Shown: positions 1 to 7,339 of the stretch, in pieces
Position numbering within the stretch: the stretch's first letter is position 1
How the letters are laid out: the number at the start of each line of letters is the position of its first letter
Source of the DNA: Mucidula mucida
Taxonomy: Eukaryota > Basidiomycota > Agaricomycetes > Agaricales > Physalacriaceae
Assembly: GCA_015501055.1 (NCBI GenBank)
Contig: JADNYV010001024.1
Location: 1-10,567, forward strand
Length of the DNA stretch: 10,567 bases
Reading direction: 5' to 3'
The notes under the pieces: model-generated
The model's database searches: none
What the model was told of the DNA's origin: nothing
What the model saw: only the letters and a program-made list of their open reading frames with translations
Made by a program: the position numbers and the translations under genes

Positions 1-873
1 CGTCGCCTGCGCCGCCTCCTTGTTTCCCAAGCAAGCTAAATCCAAACAAGAAACAACAGCCGAGTCAAGGACCGGAATCCGCCTCCAAATCGAATTAAAA
101 CTGAACTAATTTGATGAGATTGAACAAACATGAAATTGAATGAGAGATACGCACTTTTGAACCGGCGAGGATAGCCGCCGCTTTCCACAGATCAAAGTTT
201 GTGCGCCAAGGCTAAATCGAGTTCCAGATGGTGTCTTGCACCAGCGGCGGAGCCATCACCATTTGTCGACTTCAATAGCTCAGAGAACATCGCAAATGTA
301 CTTGGTCACCAAGGCGGAACAACGTTTCAAGGTATTCTAAATCCAAGCGGGTGAGAAATGAAGCTCCAGACAGCTCGAGAATAGCGTACTTTTGCCAGAT
401 TCCACAAGCCTGCCCTTGGAGGGCATACACACTGTCCAAGTCTTCAAGAATTCATGATGGTGTTTTTGACCTGGCGCCTTTGAGGGCCGAGGTTGTCGAC
501 CTGAAGGTGACAGACGTGTCCAAAGTTGAAACTTGCGCTCGGTTTCGTGGTGGTTCAAGTCAAAGGCAGAGCTTCCACTTTGGGCGCGGTCGTGATCGAT
601 GTCCTTCTCAACGCCCAACCATCATGTCGTTCTGAACGTTGACCTCTTTGCGCTCGTAACGCTCACGAATCTGCCTGTCACCAACTCTACAGGCGTCTTG
701 GAGGCGAGATCCGGCAAAGAACTTACCTGGGACGCGTTGACCTCCTGACGGGGACTTTGAGCTCTAATGCAACAAATGAGACTGCGACGCACCTCTAAAG
801 ACAATCCTAAGCTTTCAGTCTCCGGCTCTGGCGCCGTCTTTGCTCTAACGGCGCTGCTGGATGCGCCAAACAT
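1..873 (-). CDS. Unrecognised multi-exon gene, 5' part, runs off left edge
   Basis: I do not recognise this protein. A phase-consistent spliced model can be read on the minus strand: exons 873-727, 670-644, 603-501, 441-302, 211-155 and 105-1, giving 193 codons open to the window edge. Support is strongest for the first intron (726-671, donor CAG|GTAAGT, acceptor GGCAG) and the last (154-106, donor GTGCGT, acceptor ATTAG). Intron 643-604 is only 40 nt and intron 301-212 is 90 nt with ordinary sites, so the middle is less certain; reading straight through near 620 would need a one-base shift instead. Exon 441-302 reads as helical, leucine-rich protein (LDSVYALQG, IWQKYAILELSG, LDLEYLETLF), and the next exon ends in KAAAILAGSK. 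No signal peptide or membrane segment is evident. The ATG at 873 is the first in the frame. Inference only; product unknown. Confidence 0.42.
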
Positions 874-907
874 GAAATGGTGAGCTTTCTAGATCATTTA
901 ACTGTGG

Positions 908-973
908 GCGTACTGTTCCTTCGGACGTCCATTCCGAATTATCTGAGCGTACTGTTCCTTCGACGTCCATTCC
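908..973. repeat. Two-copy direct repeat, 39-bp period
   Basis: A 28-bp sequence starting GCGTACTGTTCCTTCG at 908-935 recurs at 947-973, differing by one missing G. It lies between the minus-strand gene start at 873 and the next plus-strand candidate, in what would be a shared divergent promoter region. It could be a simple local duplication or paired regulatory sites; the sequence alone does not decide. Confidence 0.8.
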
Positions 974-984
974 AAGTCTTGAAA

Positions 985-1428
985 ATGGCGGTCATGTCCG
1001 GGACTGACTGGAGAGCTGTAGTGACATTCTGGGGGGCGATTGAGGGTAGGAAGACTGTACTTGTGACACTATTTTGGAACCAATTCTGCGGCGCGGTAAG
1101 AAATTTTTACCCTCTTCCGATCATTAATCTCTGAGGCATTTTCTGCAGCACCCTGACTAAACGTGTACGCCGCTTTTGTAGTTTTCCAAGGCAATAATAC
1201 CGCTTTTTTTCGATGATCTGCAGTTGGATTTCCGGGCATCTAGACACCAGAAACGAGTACATGGATCTAACTGTCTTTCTCGCCGTCTCTCCGTTCCCCG
1301 AGTAAGTGAGGCACACATAATGTGGGGCCCATATCAACCCGAGCAAGTTCGAAATATTACGCTGCGACGGAGGCTTGCTCGACGTCTACGTGTTCTTTGA
1401 CAATGCATATCTGAATCGAGAGCAGTAA
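985..1428 (+). CDS. Weak candidate: small three-exon gene
   Basis: A phase-consistent spliced reading exists: exon 985-1095 (37 codons, ATG preceded by GAAA), intron 1096-1181 (donor GCG|GTAAGA; branch-like CTGACTAAAC; acceptor TTTTGTAG), exon 1182-1301 (40 codons), intron 1302-1347 (donor CGA|GTAAGT, acceptor GAGCAAG), exon 1348-1428 ending in TAA. The 105-residue product contains stretches such as VLVTLFWNQFCGA, IIPLFFDDLQLDF and GGLLDVYVFFDNAYLN but matches no family I recognise. An alternative acceptor at 1146-1148 would give an immediate stop. The splice sites are good. Short in-phase exon chains do arise by chance, so this is a hint of transcription rather than an established gene. Confidence 0.2.
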
Positions 1429-1564
1429 ACCCGCTCTGGCGAACTGTTTGCTCAAAACAAAGATCTGACCAGCACAATCTGACCGTAATTTCTCTCTTGC
1501 TGATCTCGTAATTCGTGTCACCATGGACTCCCGATCGACAAGCGGAGGAGGATTAGCCGACAGG

Positions 1565-1572
1565 TATATAAA
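1565..1572 (+). promoter_or_regulatory. TATA box candidate
   Basis: TATATAAA lies inside a short palindrome (CAGGT at 1561-1565, ACCTG at 1572-1576). It is followed by a pyrimidine-rich stretch and, about 98 bp downstream, by the ATG at 1670 of the candidate gene below. Spacing suits a fungal core promoter, but no transcript evidence is available. Confidence 0.4.
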
Positions 1573-1669
1573 CCTGTCTTCCGTGGTCCTTCTCTTTGTT
1601 TCTCCCCACCATGTTGTCTTGCCGCTTGTGCTCTCTCTACTTGGTCTCGTGCCCGTCTTTGACTTTAAG

Positions 1670-1987
1670 ATGTCTCCCATTCCGGATGTCAACATGGAGG
1701 TGACCTCTGGTAAGTTGCTTGTATTGTCCTGACTGCCCCACACTGGTCTCATTCCATAGTTCCGCGAGTTCTCCACGTATGGACTGTCTTGTCAGCAAAG
1801 GAATGGATTCGGTCTGCCATAATCGGTTCTGAAGACTTCCTCCGGTACGTCGTGACTGTTCTGCTCTTCCATGTAGACCGAACTGATGTCTGATGACAGA
1901 CTGGACTTGACGTCGTGTCAAGTGTCAAGAGGCGCCTTCCTTTCTTCCACGCTGTGCGCGCAAATTGGAACATGTGTTACCTGCTAG
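1670..1987 (+). CDS. Candidate small spliced gene, unknown product
   Basis: Exons 1670-1709, 1760-1844 and 1900-1987 join in phase to a 70-residue product ending in TAG. The first intron (1710-1759, 50 nt) is the best in this part of the window: donor CTG|GTAAGT, branch CCTGAC, acceptor CCATAG, the same length class as the hydrolase introns. The second (1845-1899, 55 nt) has donor GTACGT and acceptor GACAG. Without the second splice the frame stops at about 1890. The ATG at 1523 is in the same frame and would add 49 residues, including a hydrophobic run (VVLLFVSPHHVVLPLVLSLL), but it lies upstream of the TATA box, so 1670 is preferred. No domain is recognised. The product could be a truncated or noncoding transcript. 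Confidence 0.28.
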
Positions 1988-2076
1988 TGATTGGGCTTCT
2001 CTGAATTTGGGGGCCTACACTTTGGTAAATTCCTTTCTTTGATGCTGATTACTTGGACTAACGCGCTGGCAGTCCT

Positions 2077-2217
2077 TACCCGGGTCCGCTAAGTTCAAGA
2101 TTGATTTCTCTGCGCCACACATGGACAGATAGGCGTCGACATCCCTATTCTACCCGGGTCCGTTCGCGACGCCAGAGGTCCGCTAGGTTTAGCCTCTGTC
2201 AATTAGTCTGCGCCACA
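2077..2217. repeat. Interleaved short direct repeats
   Basis: TACCCGGGTCCG occurs at 2077-2088 and 2151-2162. GTCCGCTAAGTT at 2084 recurs as GTCCGCTAGGTT at 2178. CTGCGCCACA occurs at 2110-2119 and 2208-2217. The order is kept but the spacing differs (74, 94 and 98 bp), as expected for a diverged tandem duplication with small insertions. The segment has no convincing gene; the 68-codon plus-strand frame at 2101-2307 looks like a composition artefact. Confidence 0.6.
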
Positions 2218-2252
2218 TTTCACAGCCATTTCCGTGCTGCCGACGCTGCACT

Positions 2253-2284
2253 GCCACCTCAAGTTGAGGTGGCCTCTTTTTTTT
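2253..2284 (+). terminator. Perfect hairpin followed by T8
   Basis: GCCACCTCAA at 2253-2262 and TTGAGGTGGC at 2264-2273 are exact inverted repeats around one G; a realistic fold is an 8-bp stem (GCCACCTC/GAGGTGGC) with a 5-nt loop. Three bases later come eight consecutive T residues (2277-2284). A GC-rich hairpin plus T-run resembles an intrinsic terminator and, in a fungus, would suit the 3' end of an RNA polymerase III transcript. No well-formed A and B boxes are seen upstream, so the assignment is tentative. Confidence 0.35.
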
Positions 2285-2500
2285 GTAGTCGAGTTTGTAG
2301 TAGATAGACACTGAATTATGAATGCGCTTCACCATCACGTGACCGAAAAATGAAAAACTTGTATTCATTTTGCTCAGGGACGCCCATAAAAGGAGTTTTA
2401 TCCCTTTCCTCTTGCCTTACACGGAGTATCTCCCCTGCAGAAGATTGTTGGCCGAGGAGTGCCGCGAAGACACCAAGACACCCTCAAGAAATCACCACCA

Positions 2501-2589
2501 CGAAGAGACCACACGAAGAGACCACACGGAGACACCACACACTGTGTAGAGGACACCACAAAGACACCACACACTGTGAAGAGGACACC
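2501..2589 (+). repeat. AC-rich minisatellite
   Basis: A 13-bp unit CGAAGAGACCACA is repeated exactly at 2501-2513 and 2514-2526, with a degenerate third copy at 2527-2539. A 27-bp unit beginning GACACCACACACTGTG then occurs at 2531-2557 and 2563-2589 with one mismatch and a 32-bp period. Long frames exist on both strands here because the tract is low in stop codons. The encoded H/T/R-rich sequence does not look like a functional protein. Confidence 0.85.
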
Positions 2590-2953
2590 CTCTTCCCCCA
2601 AGACGTCGCCGATCAACACAGCCACACGCACAGGCTTCTTTCCTTCCCACCACCACCATCCCGGGAAGACGCGCCCCGAGGATGACACCATCCGCGTCGC
2701 GCATCCACTAGGCGAATCCCCTCATCGACATAATCCGCAACGTATGTCACGGCTATGGACAACAGTGGCGGACATTACCAGGGCGCAAGTAGTCGAAGGA
2801 GGGCGCGGGGCAGCACATCATGGTCATGTTCATACTGAGTGAGGAGGAGCGGTCGTGGAGGCTTAGCCGTGCGCTGTACGTTCCACATATAGATTCCATC
2901 TCATGCGTCACTTGCCTTTTCTCGGCCACCAGAATTGAAGGCGTTTCGATTTG
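2590..2953. other. Upstream flank of mL49 gene, 5' exon unresolved
   Basis: This stretch should contain the promoter and first exon(s), including the mitochondrial presequence, of the mL49 gene. An ATG at 2742 opens a 33-codon frame, but I could not connect it to the mL49 frame with convincing splice sites. After a possible acceptor at 2891-2892, a frame reading AFSRPPELKAFRF (about 2911-2952) resembles a leader just before the conserved core but is in another frame. A 112-codon minus-strand frame (3091-2753) overlaps and is judged antisense noise. Confidence 0.4.
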
Positions 2954-3269
2954 ATGCTGTTGCTGTACCACGTCGCCAGAAACTCCCGTGGTTCCCTGCC
3001 CGTCTATTCCGACGTGCGCAACGCGGGCTCGCGCTATCTCGTTTACATCCGAAACGTCGACGGCAATGTTGCGGTGGGCCCGCCCATTCATTTTCCCCTC
3101 CTTACATGAATTAAAATGGCTCCGCTAGGACCTGGTTAATGACCTGACAACCACCCTCTTTCCCGAATCCTCAGTAAAAATTAGCACAGTGCGCAATAGA
3201 CATGTGGTCATTCAGGGCGGACGCTGCAAGGATAGCGTTATGGAGTGGCTCGCGAGCAAGGGCTTCTGA
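2954..3269 (+). CDS. Mitochondrial large-subunit ribosomal protein mL49 (IMG2 type), 5' end unclear
   Basis: Two exons encode the conserved mL49 core: 2954-3073 (40 codons) and 3129-3269 (46 codons plus TGA), joined in phase by a 55-nt intron 3074-3128 (donor GCG|GTGGGC, acceptor CGCTAG). Diagnostic stretches are RNSRGSLPVYSDVRNAGSRY, IRNVDGNV, the later RHVVIQGGR and the C-terminus MEWLASKGF; human and yeast mL49 share the N-LPVY-D, IR-eGD and terminal W-L--KGF pattern. The protein would belong to the mitochondrial 54S ribosome. The ATG at 2954 is simply the first after an in-frame stop and gives no presequence. Family members have a longer N-terminus, so upstream coding is missing, out of frame or in an undetected exon. 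Codon 1 falls inside a 16-bp TTG/CTG-rich stretch that may be an insertion. Family assignment is confident; intactness is not. Confidence 0.8.
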
Positions 3270-3535
3270 CACGTTGGAGCCGTATCGTGGGGACCCCATG
3301 TACGCCTCGATGACTGCGGTTCTTTCACCGTTTCCATGCGAGCCTTCTCCACTCGGTTTGTGAATGCGAGATTTTCGACAGGTGAGCGTGATGACCGAAC
3401 GCCTAGTGTTATCTAACCATCTTTTCAGTTTACAACCTGTTACTACTACTTCTGTTATCTTTGCCTTACAATCAATCTCTCTTTTGAAACATAGTGTTCA
3501 ACCGACGGAGCTTAACTTTAGCTATAGTTCCTCGT
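3270..3535 (+). other. mL49 3' flank with one intron-like segment
   Basis: No established gene. A very good intron signature lies at 3382-3428 (47 nt: donor CAG|GTGAGC, branch TCTAAC, acceptor TTTTCAG). Upstream, the ATG at 3336 begins MRAFSTRFVNARFST, a short basic, hydroxylated stretch like a mitochondrial presequence. The frame after the splice becomes a leucine run and stops at about 3488 unless further spliced. It may be the first exon of an unresolved gene or an intron in the mL49 3' UTR. Confidence 0.25.
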
Positions 3536-4060
3536 GATTCCTGGAACCAACGCAGGTTCGAAGTGTCAGCGCCACCAACATCCACCGCGCTTTGTCCAGC
3601 CCGACGGTCTTATTCTCGGTTTCGAGCCCGCCGCTAACCCCGATCTGGGGGGGAACATCTATCGTCTTGGATTCTGATATGTATTGGCGCCGTGCATTTC
3701 CTTGGCTGTCCACATACGCGTCACAGAGTCGGACGCCTCTTATTACGATATCCAACGGCGAGTCCGAGATCGAATTCGTGTGTCTTGACTCTTATTCGCA
3801 TAAACGTATGCGTACCGCGCTGTTTCTCAGCGCGCCTAATCCAAGTGTCTCAGTTAGGCGCTCATCCCCACTTTCAATTGTCAACATTTCTGATACGAAC
3901 AATGATTAAGAGAAGGATCCTCAACCGCGTTACCGTCTCTATTGCGATCGCTATGGCGGTGCCTTTTGTGTGGTATCGATTCCGCGCTGGTTTGGTTTCA
4001 GAGAAGGTTCTCCTACCGGTTAGTGGAAGAATGCTCCTGAAATGCGCGAAGAGAAGATAA
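3536..4060. other. Overlapping open frames, coding strand unresolved
   Basis: Several frames stay open together. Plus 3592-3909 is 105 codons. Plus 3692-4060 is 122 codons; its last part from the ATG at 3902 reads as a basic head plus a hydrophobic segment (VTVSIAIAMAVPFVWY), like a small single-span membrane protein. Minus 3755-3522 is 77 codons. A further plus frame from a possible acceptor at 3530 reads PDGLILGFEPAANPD before a TGA at 3680. They cannot all be coding. I recognise no domain, and the openness may reflect base composition. Confidence 0.2.
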
Positions 4061-4395
4061 AGTTCCCTGACATGTACTGCTGCATAGCTATCAACGGAAT
4101 ACATCGGTAGTGGTGAGAATAAGACGGCATAGAACAGCCCGAGCTGTGTAGCTGCGCTGCGTACCCGCACTGCCGAAAATCCATTCTTCCGTCGACAGTG
4201 TTGATCTGCAGTGCACACGGCGATTGGATAGATAGATTGATAGATTTTAACCTGCATCTAGCCCTTACAGCACACAGCACGGTCCGTGCTACACTACTAC
4301 ACATGCTACGGTACCGAAGCCACCTTCTCCCTAATTGATCTGGATTAGTTCCATCACCATATGCCACCATTCTATGGGCGTCGTCGCCCGCCCCT
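4061..4395. other. No gene seen
   Basis: I see no supported gene. Minus frames of 127-128 codons cross the segment but lack recognisable motifs and read as composition noise. A short GATA/GATT microsatellite-like run lies at about 4223-4246. The non-LTR element remnant to the right may extend a little way in, but no similarity is visible below 4396. Confidence 0.5.
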
Positions 4396-5364
4396 TCAAC
4401 GTTCAACGCTGGGTAGAAACTCCATAATTAGCCTGACGATGCGAATAAAGCAGAAAGGTACAATCCTTGTTTCTATACAGGATTGCGATCTTTGAACGGT
4501 GGCGGACATGTCCTCAACTGCCTCCAACAGTGCTAAGCTCGCTGATCCTACATCAATTGCAATTTCTGGAGATGGTTTGCTATGCGCGCCTTGTAAACTG
4601 TCACCGCCTTTGCAGCCGCAGATTCTGTAAGTGCAGCGCCACATTGGCAATTTGCCTTTGTAGCGTACATCCTGGCAAAAAGTCCTCCCTTCCTTGAGGT
4701 GAAAGTGGTGCCCAGATGCTTAGGTTCGTCAACCCATTCAATTGACTTCCCTTGGAAATTCAAGGTCGAACGAACATCGGGAATCACACCGAACACCATC
4801 GCCTGTCGTGCCTCATCAGTAATTGTGCACAAACAGACCACATCACCCAGCACACCTTTGTTTTCGGTACATCGACCATAAAACCTTTACGACTCGCATA
4901 GTTGCCATATTCGTCCAGGTGCGCGACAATAACATTGGGCCCGGACCACATCGCCCCCTCGGCAGCATGCAGAAGGTGATTTATGACTGTTCCCGCCATA
5001 ACGGTGTCTTCCCCATGAGGGGAGATGCACAGGTCAGACGAGACAAAGATCCATAACGTTGGAGAGGACGTGTCACCAGTGAGAAGCCAGTCGTTGTGGC
5101 AAACGGTGCAGCCCCCAGCCGCACGACGTAGCTCATAGAGCCATATAACATGCGTAACCAGTCAAAGATTGGCCCACCAGCGCCCTTTCTATACAGCATG
5201 CACCACATTATACCATGATTCGTCCACGAAAAACCGTTCGTGAGATCTGGAAAGAAGATACAGGGTCTTGTTCTTGGCCGTAGCCAGTTGGATAGCACGT
5301 TGCAAAATCCACGGGCGTTATCACCTTTTTGAAGGCCATTCGGTACAACACCAAGGTCAGTCAT
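4396..5364 (-). pseudogene. Degenerate non-LTR (LINE-type) reverse transcriptase remnant
   Basis: Pieces of one reverse transcriptase are recognisable in successive minus-strand frames. About 5253-5113 reads FPDLTNGFSWTNH...FDWLRMLYGSMSYVVRLG (palm motif A region). About 5080-4955 reads TGDTSSPTLW followed by HAAEGAMW. About 4800-4690 reads QAMVFGVIPD, EWVDEPKHLG and FTSRKGGLFARMYATKA. About 4575-4400 reads AIDVGSASLALLEAVED and IETRIVPF. These match the order RT-A, the GD-SP-LW motif, the catalytic ADD site and the post-RT region of fungal LINE-like polymerases. At least three frame changes separate them, and the catalytic ADD position reads AAE, so the element is dead. Its 5' half is missing and no poly-A tail or target duplication is visible. 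The later copia insertion lies just upstream at 5549. Confidence 0.85.
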
Positions 5365-5548
5365 CCATTGCTGACCACAGAAGCGCCATCAAAACCGCTT
5401 CACCCGACCAAGCTACTGGTTGTCAGCTGTCACTTTGCGAGGAAATCATACCCCCGGAACAAGAAGCACGAAGTAGCTGCACGGTTACGTTGGGACATCA
5501 TCATCACACTTACAGCGACGGGCTTTGCGGTCAGATTCCATGATAGAT
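5365..5548. other. Short spacer between RT remnant and copia element
   Basis: About 180 bp between the recognisable LINE-type RT remnant and the left target-site duplication. It may be further upstream RT sequence decayed beyond recognition; overlapping plus-strand frames of 76-91 codons show no known motif. Confidence 0.4.
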
Positions 5549-5553
5549 ATTTC
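5549..5553. repeat. Target-site duplication, left copy (ATTTC)
   Basis: Five bases directly before the left LTR, identical to 7587-7591 after the right LTR. A 5-bp duplication is the usual product of Ty1/copia integrase. Confidence 0.95.
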
Positions 5554-5789
5554 TGTTAGAACCTAAACGATACGGACTGTCAATACACGCCCTTAGTCGT
5601 AGTGGAAAAGACTATATTGTACCTAAACGATACGGACTGTCAATACACGCCTGTGCTATCTATCAGTCTGATATCGCCGGTACATAATGATGCGGATGCT
5701 TACCCTTAGTCGTAGTGGAAAAGACTAAGGGAAAGCATCCGATCGATCCCGCCTTGTAGGCTGGCGGATCACGTGGTCGACAACCAACA
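5554..5789 (-). repeat. 3' LTR of copia element (236 bp)
   Basis: Identical by eye to 7351-7586. On the plus strand it begins TGTTAGAACC and ends ACCAACA, so both TG...CA termini are intact. It contains internal direct repeats: a 31-bp unit at 5561-5591 and 5621-5651, and a 25-bp unit at 5590-5614 and 5703-5727. It also has a long near-perfect inverted repeat (5694-5740) and a smaller one with arms 5745-5753 and 5763-5770. In element orientation the sequence TACAATATAG lies near the 3' third. LTRs carry the promoter and 3'-end signals of the element. Confidence 0.95.
5694..5740. repeat. 17-bp-arm hairpin inside the LTR
   Basis: GGATGCTT (5694-5701), A, CCCTTAGTC (5703-5711), an 11-nt loop, GACTAAGGG (5723-5731), A, AAGCATCC (5733-5740). 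All 17 base pairs match, with a single opposed A/A. The same structure is present in the other LTR at 7491-7537. It should form a strong RNA stem in the LTR transcript. Function unknown; possibilities are 3'-end formation, packaging or strand-transfer control. Confidence 0.9.
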
Positions 5790-5798
5790 CTCCTCCTC
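5790..5798 (-). other. Polypurine tract candidate
   Basis: In element orientation GAGGAGGAG directly abuts the 3' LTR, the expected position for the plus-strand DNA primer. A second copy of the CGAGGAGGAGTGT block lies about 34 bp further in (about 5822-5834), so the tract appears duplicated. Confidence 0.7.
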
Positions 5799-5843
5799 GA
5801 GCCAAAGTGCATCCGAAAGCCACACTCCTCCTCGCCCGAGACA

Positions 5844-7217
5844 CTATACCACTCCAAGCATATCTCTGAATGTCGTGAACTTCTGCCGTGCTAGCGCTTT
5901 CGTGAAGATATCCGCGACGTTGTCCACTGTCGCGACACGGTTGACAGTGACATCGCCTTCGAAGACGCGTTCCCGGACGTAGTGATAGCGGATGTCGAGA
6001 TGTTTGACGCGGGCATGGAAAGCGGGATCGTATGCGAGGCACGTAGCGCCATTGTTGTCGCAGAGAAGTGGTGTCGCCTCCTTCTTCCTCAACATCTCTA
6101 GTTCTCCAAATAGCTGTCGAAGCCATACTGCTTCCTTGCATGCTTCGCTCGTCGCGATATATTCTGATTCGGTTGTTGAGGTTACCACCACTTTCTGTTT
6201 GCGCGATGCCCAGGAGACGGCGCCACTTCCCAGATTGAATGTGTATCCCATCGTTGAGCGCAGTGTGTCCAAACAATTGGCGTATGATGAGTCGGTGAAG
6301 CCGATTAGGGAGTTCTGGGTGCCACCAAGTCGCAGACGGAGGGTTCGCGTCCCCTTTAGGTACCTCGCCACGTCGAGTGCTGCTCGCCAGTGCTCGCTGC
6401 GATAACAGTCGAGGAATCCTGCGAGTTTGGATACTGCAAAAGAGATGTCGGGTCGTGTGCCGATCGCGATATACATCAGGCCGCCGACTAGGTTACGGTA
6501 TGGGCAGTCCTCGGCATCTGGAGTGGATAGTTTCGATGGGCGTCTCAGCTTGAGGTCGGGATCCATAGGGATGAGTTTTGGATTTGCGTCGGGTGATAGG
6601 TAACGATGGAGGATTTTGTCGATGAGTGCGGTCTGGGACAAGTACACGAGTCGCTGTGCGCGGTCACGTTCGATAGCGATGCCGACTATGAATCTCGCGT
6701 CCTCGACAGACAGTTGCCAACGTGTGCGGACTTCGGCTAGAAAGCGGTTGTTCTCCTCCCTGGAAGACGCGATGGATAGGAAGTCATCCACGTGCACAGC
6801 ACAGATAACGATCCCCGTTTCCGTCTTCCTGTAATATACGCACCACTCGCTGTGTAATCGCTTGAACCCCCATCCTACCATCGCTTCGTTCAACGTCTTG
6901 TTCCAGATCCTCCCTCCTTGCTTCAGCCCGTAAAGTCCCTTCTGTAACTCCCACACCCAGTCCTCTTTTCCTTCCACCGCGAAACCCTCTGGTTGCTCGA
7001 TCCACTGAGTCTCCTCCTCATTAAGAAGTCCGTGCAGGTAGGCTTGCTTGACGTCGAACTGTTGCATATCCCAGTCGCGATAGCCAGCAAGATGGGCGAG
7101 GATACGGAAAGACTCTGTGCGTGCTGTTGGTGAGGCGGTACGTTCGTAGTCGCGTCCGAAGACCTGTTCAAAACCTCTGACCACAAGTCTAGCCTTCCAT
7201 CTGTTGATTTCAGGGCT
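5844..7217 (-). CDS. Truncated copia Pol: reverse transcriptase and RNase H
   Basis: The frame is open from 7217 to the TAG at 5846-5844 (457 codons). A TGA at 7220-7218 precedes it, and the first residues SPEINRWKARLVVRGFEQV correspond to the start of the RVT_2 domain, so only a short RT N-terminus is missing while gag, protease and integrase are gone. There is no upstream ATG; the GTG at 7184 is residue 1 in this numbering. RT features are FDVKQAYLHG (catalytic Asp about 44), GLYGLKQ and the polymerase motif HVDD (131-134) in place of the commoner YVDD. YRNLVGGLMYIA...TRPDI is the usual copia linker. RNase H follows with FTDSSYAN (Asp 298), TESEY (Glu 339/341), LCDNNGA (Asp 376) and VADIFTKAL (Asp 425). 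No internal stop is seen. The C-terminus is intact, but without a start codon or upstream Pol it is probably not translated as an active enzyme. Confidence 0.93.
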   Translation of the reverse strand, partial: SPEINRWKARLVVRGFEQVFGRDYERTASPTARTESFRILAHLAGYRDWDMQQFDVKQAYLHGLLNEEETQWIEQPEGFAVEGKEDWVWELQKGLYGLKQGGRIWNKTLNEAMVGWGFKRLHSEWCVYYRKTETGIVICAVHVDDFLSIASSREENNRFLAEVRTRWQLSVEDARFIVGIAIERDRAQRLVYLSQTALIDKILHRYLSPDANPKLIPMDPDLKLRRPSKLSTPDAEDCPYRNLVGGLMYIAIGTRPDISFAVSKLAGFLDCYRSEHWRAALDVARYLKGTRTLRLRLGGTQNSLIGFTDSSYANCLDTLRSTMGYTFNLGSGAVSWASRKQKVVVTSTTESEYIATSEACKEAVWLRQLFGELEMLRKKEATPLLCDNNGATCLAYDPAFHARVKHLDIRYHYVRERVFEGDVTVNRVATVDNVADIFTKALARQKFTTFRDMLGVV

Positions 7218-7339
7218 TCATTTTGGCAGGCATTGCAGGGTTGAAAAGACGCGTGTATGCGTGAAAATACGTTAGGCGGGCGGTGAAAACGTCCGAAAAT
7301 GGCGTGTTCGAAGTCTCGTAACGTCAGGAAGGGTTCAAA
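7218..7339 (-). other. Remaining 5' leader and deletion junction of the copia element
   Basis: Sequence between the primer-binding site and the truncated pol frame. An ATG at 7233-7231 starts a seven-codon frame (MPAKMKP, then TGA), which could be the first codons of the lost gag, shifted by one relative to pol. The deletion joint therefore probably lies between about 7205 and 7233; its exact position cannot be set without an intact relative. Confidence 0.5.

Noticed and set aside
622..873. Single-exon 83-residue protein
   Set aside because: The frame crosses a strong GTAAGT donor at 726; its first 49 codons fit better as exon 1 of the spliced gene.
1357..1776. 139-codon minus-strand frame
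   Set aside because: No recognisable motif, and it overlaps a TATA box and a strong intron on the plus strand; likely antisense openness.
2253..2284. Bacterial origin of the window because of a terminator-like hairpin
   Set aside because: Neighbouring genes have many spliceosomal introns and there are no operons or Shine-Dalgarno-led frames.
2753..3091. 112-codon minus-strand frame
   Set aside because: It is antisense to the mL49 exon, whose family match is convincing.
5992..6405. 137-codon plus-strand frame within the copia element
   Set aside because: It is antisense to the clearly conserved RT-RNase H frame.
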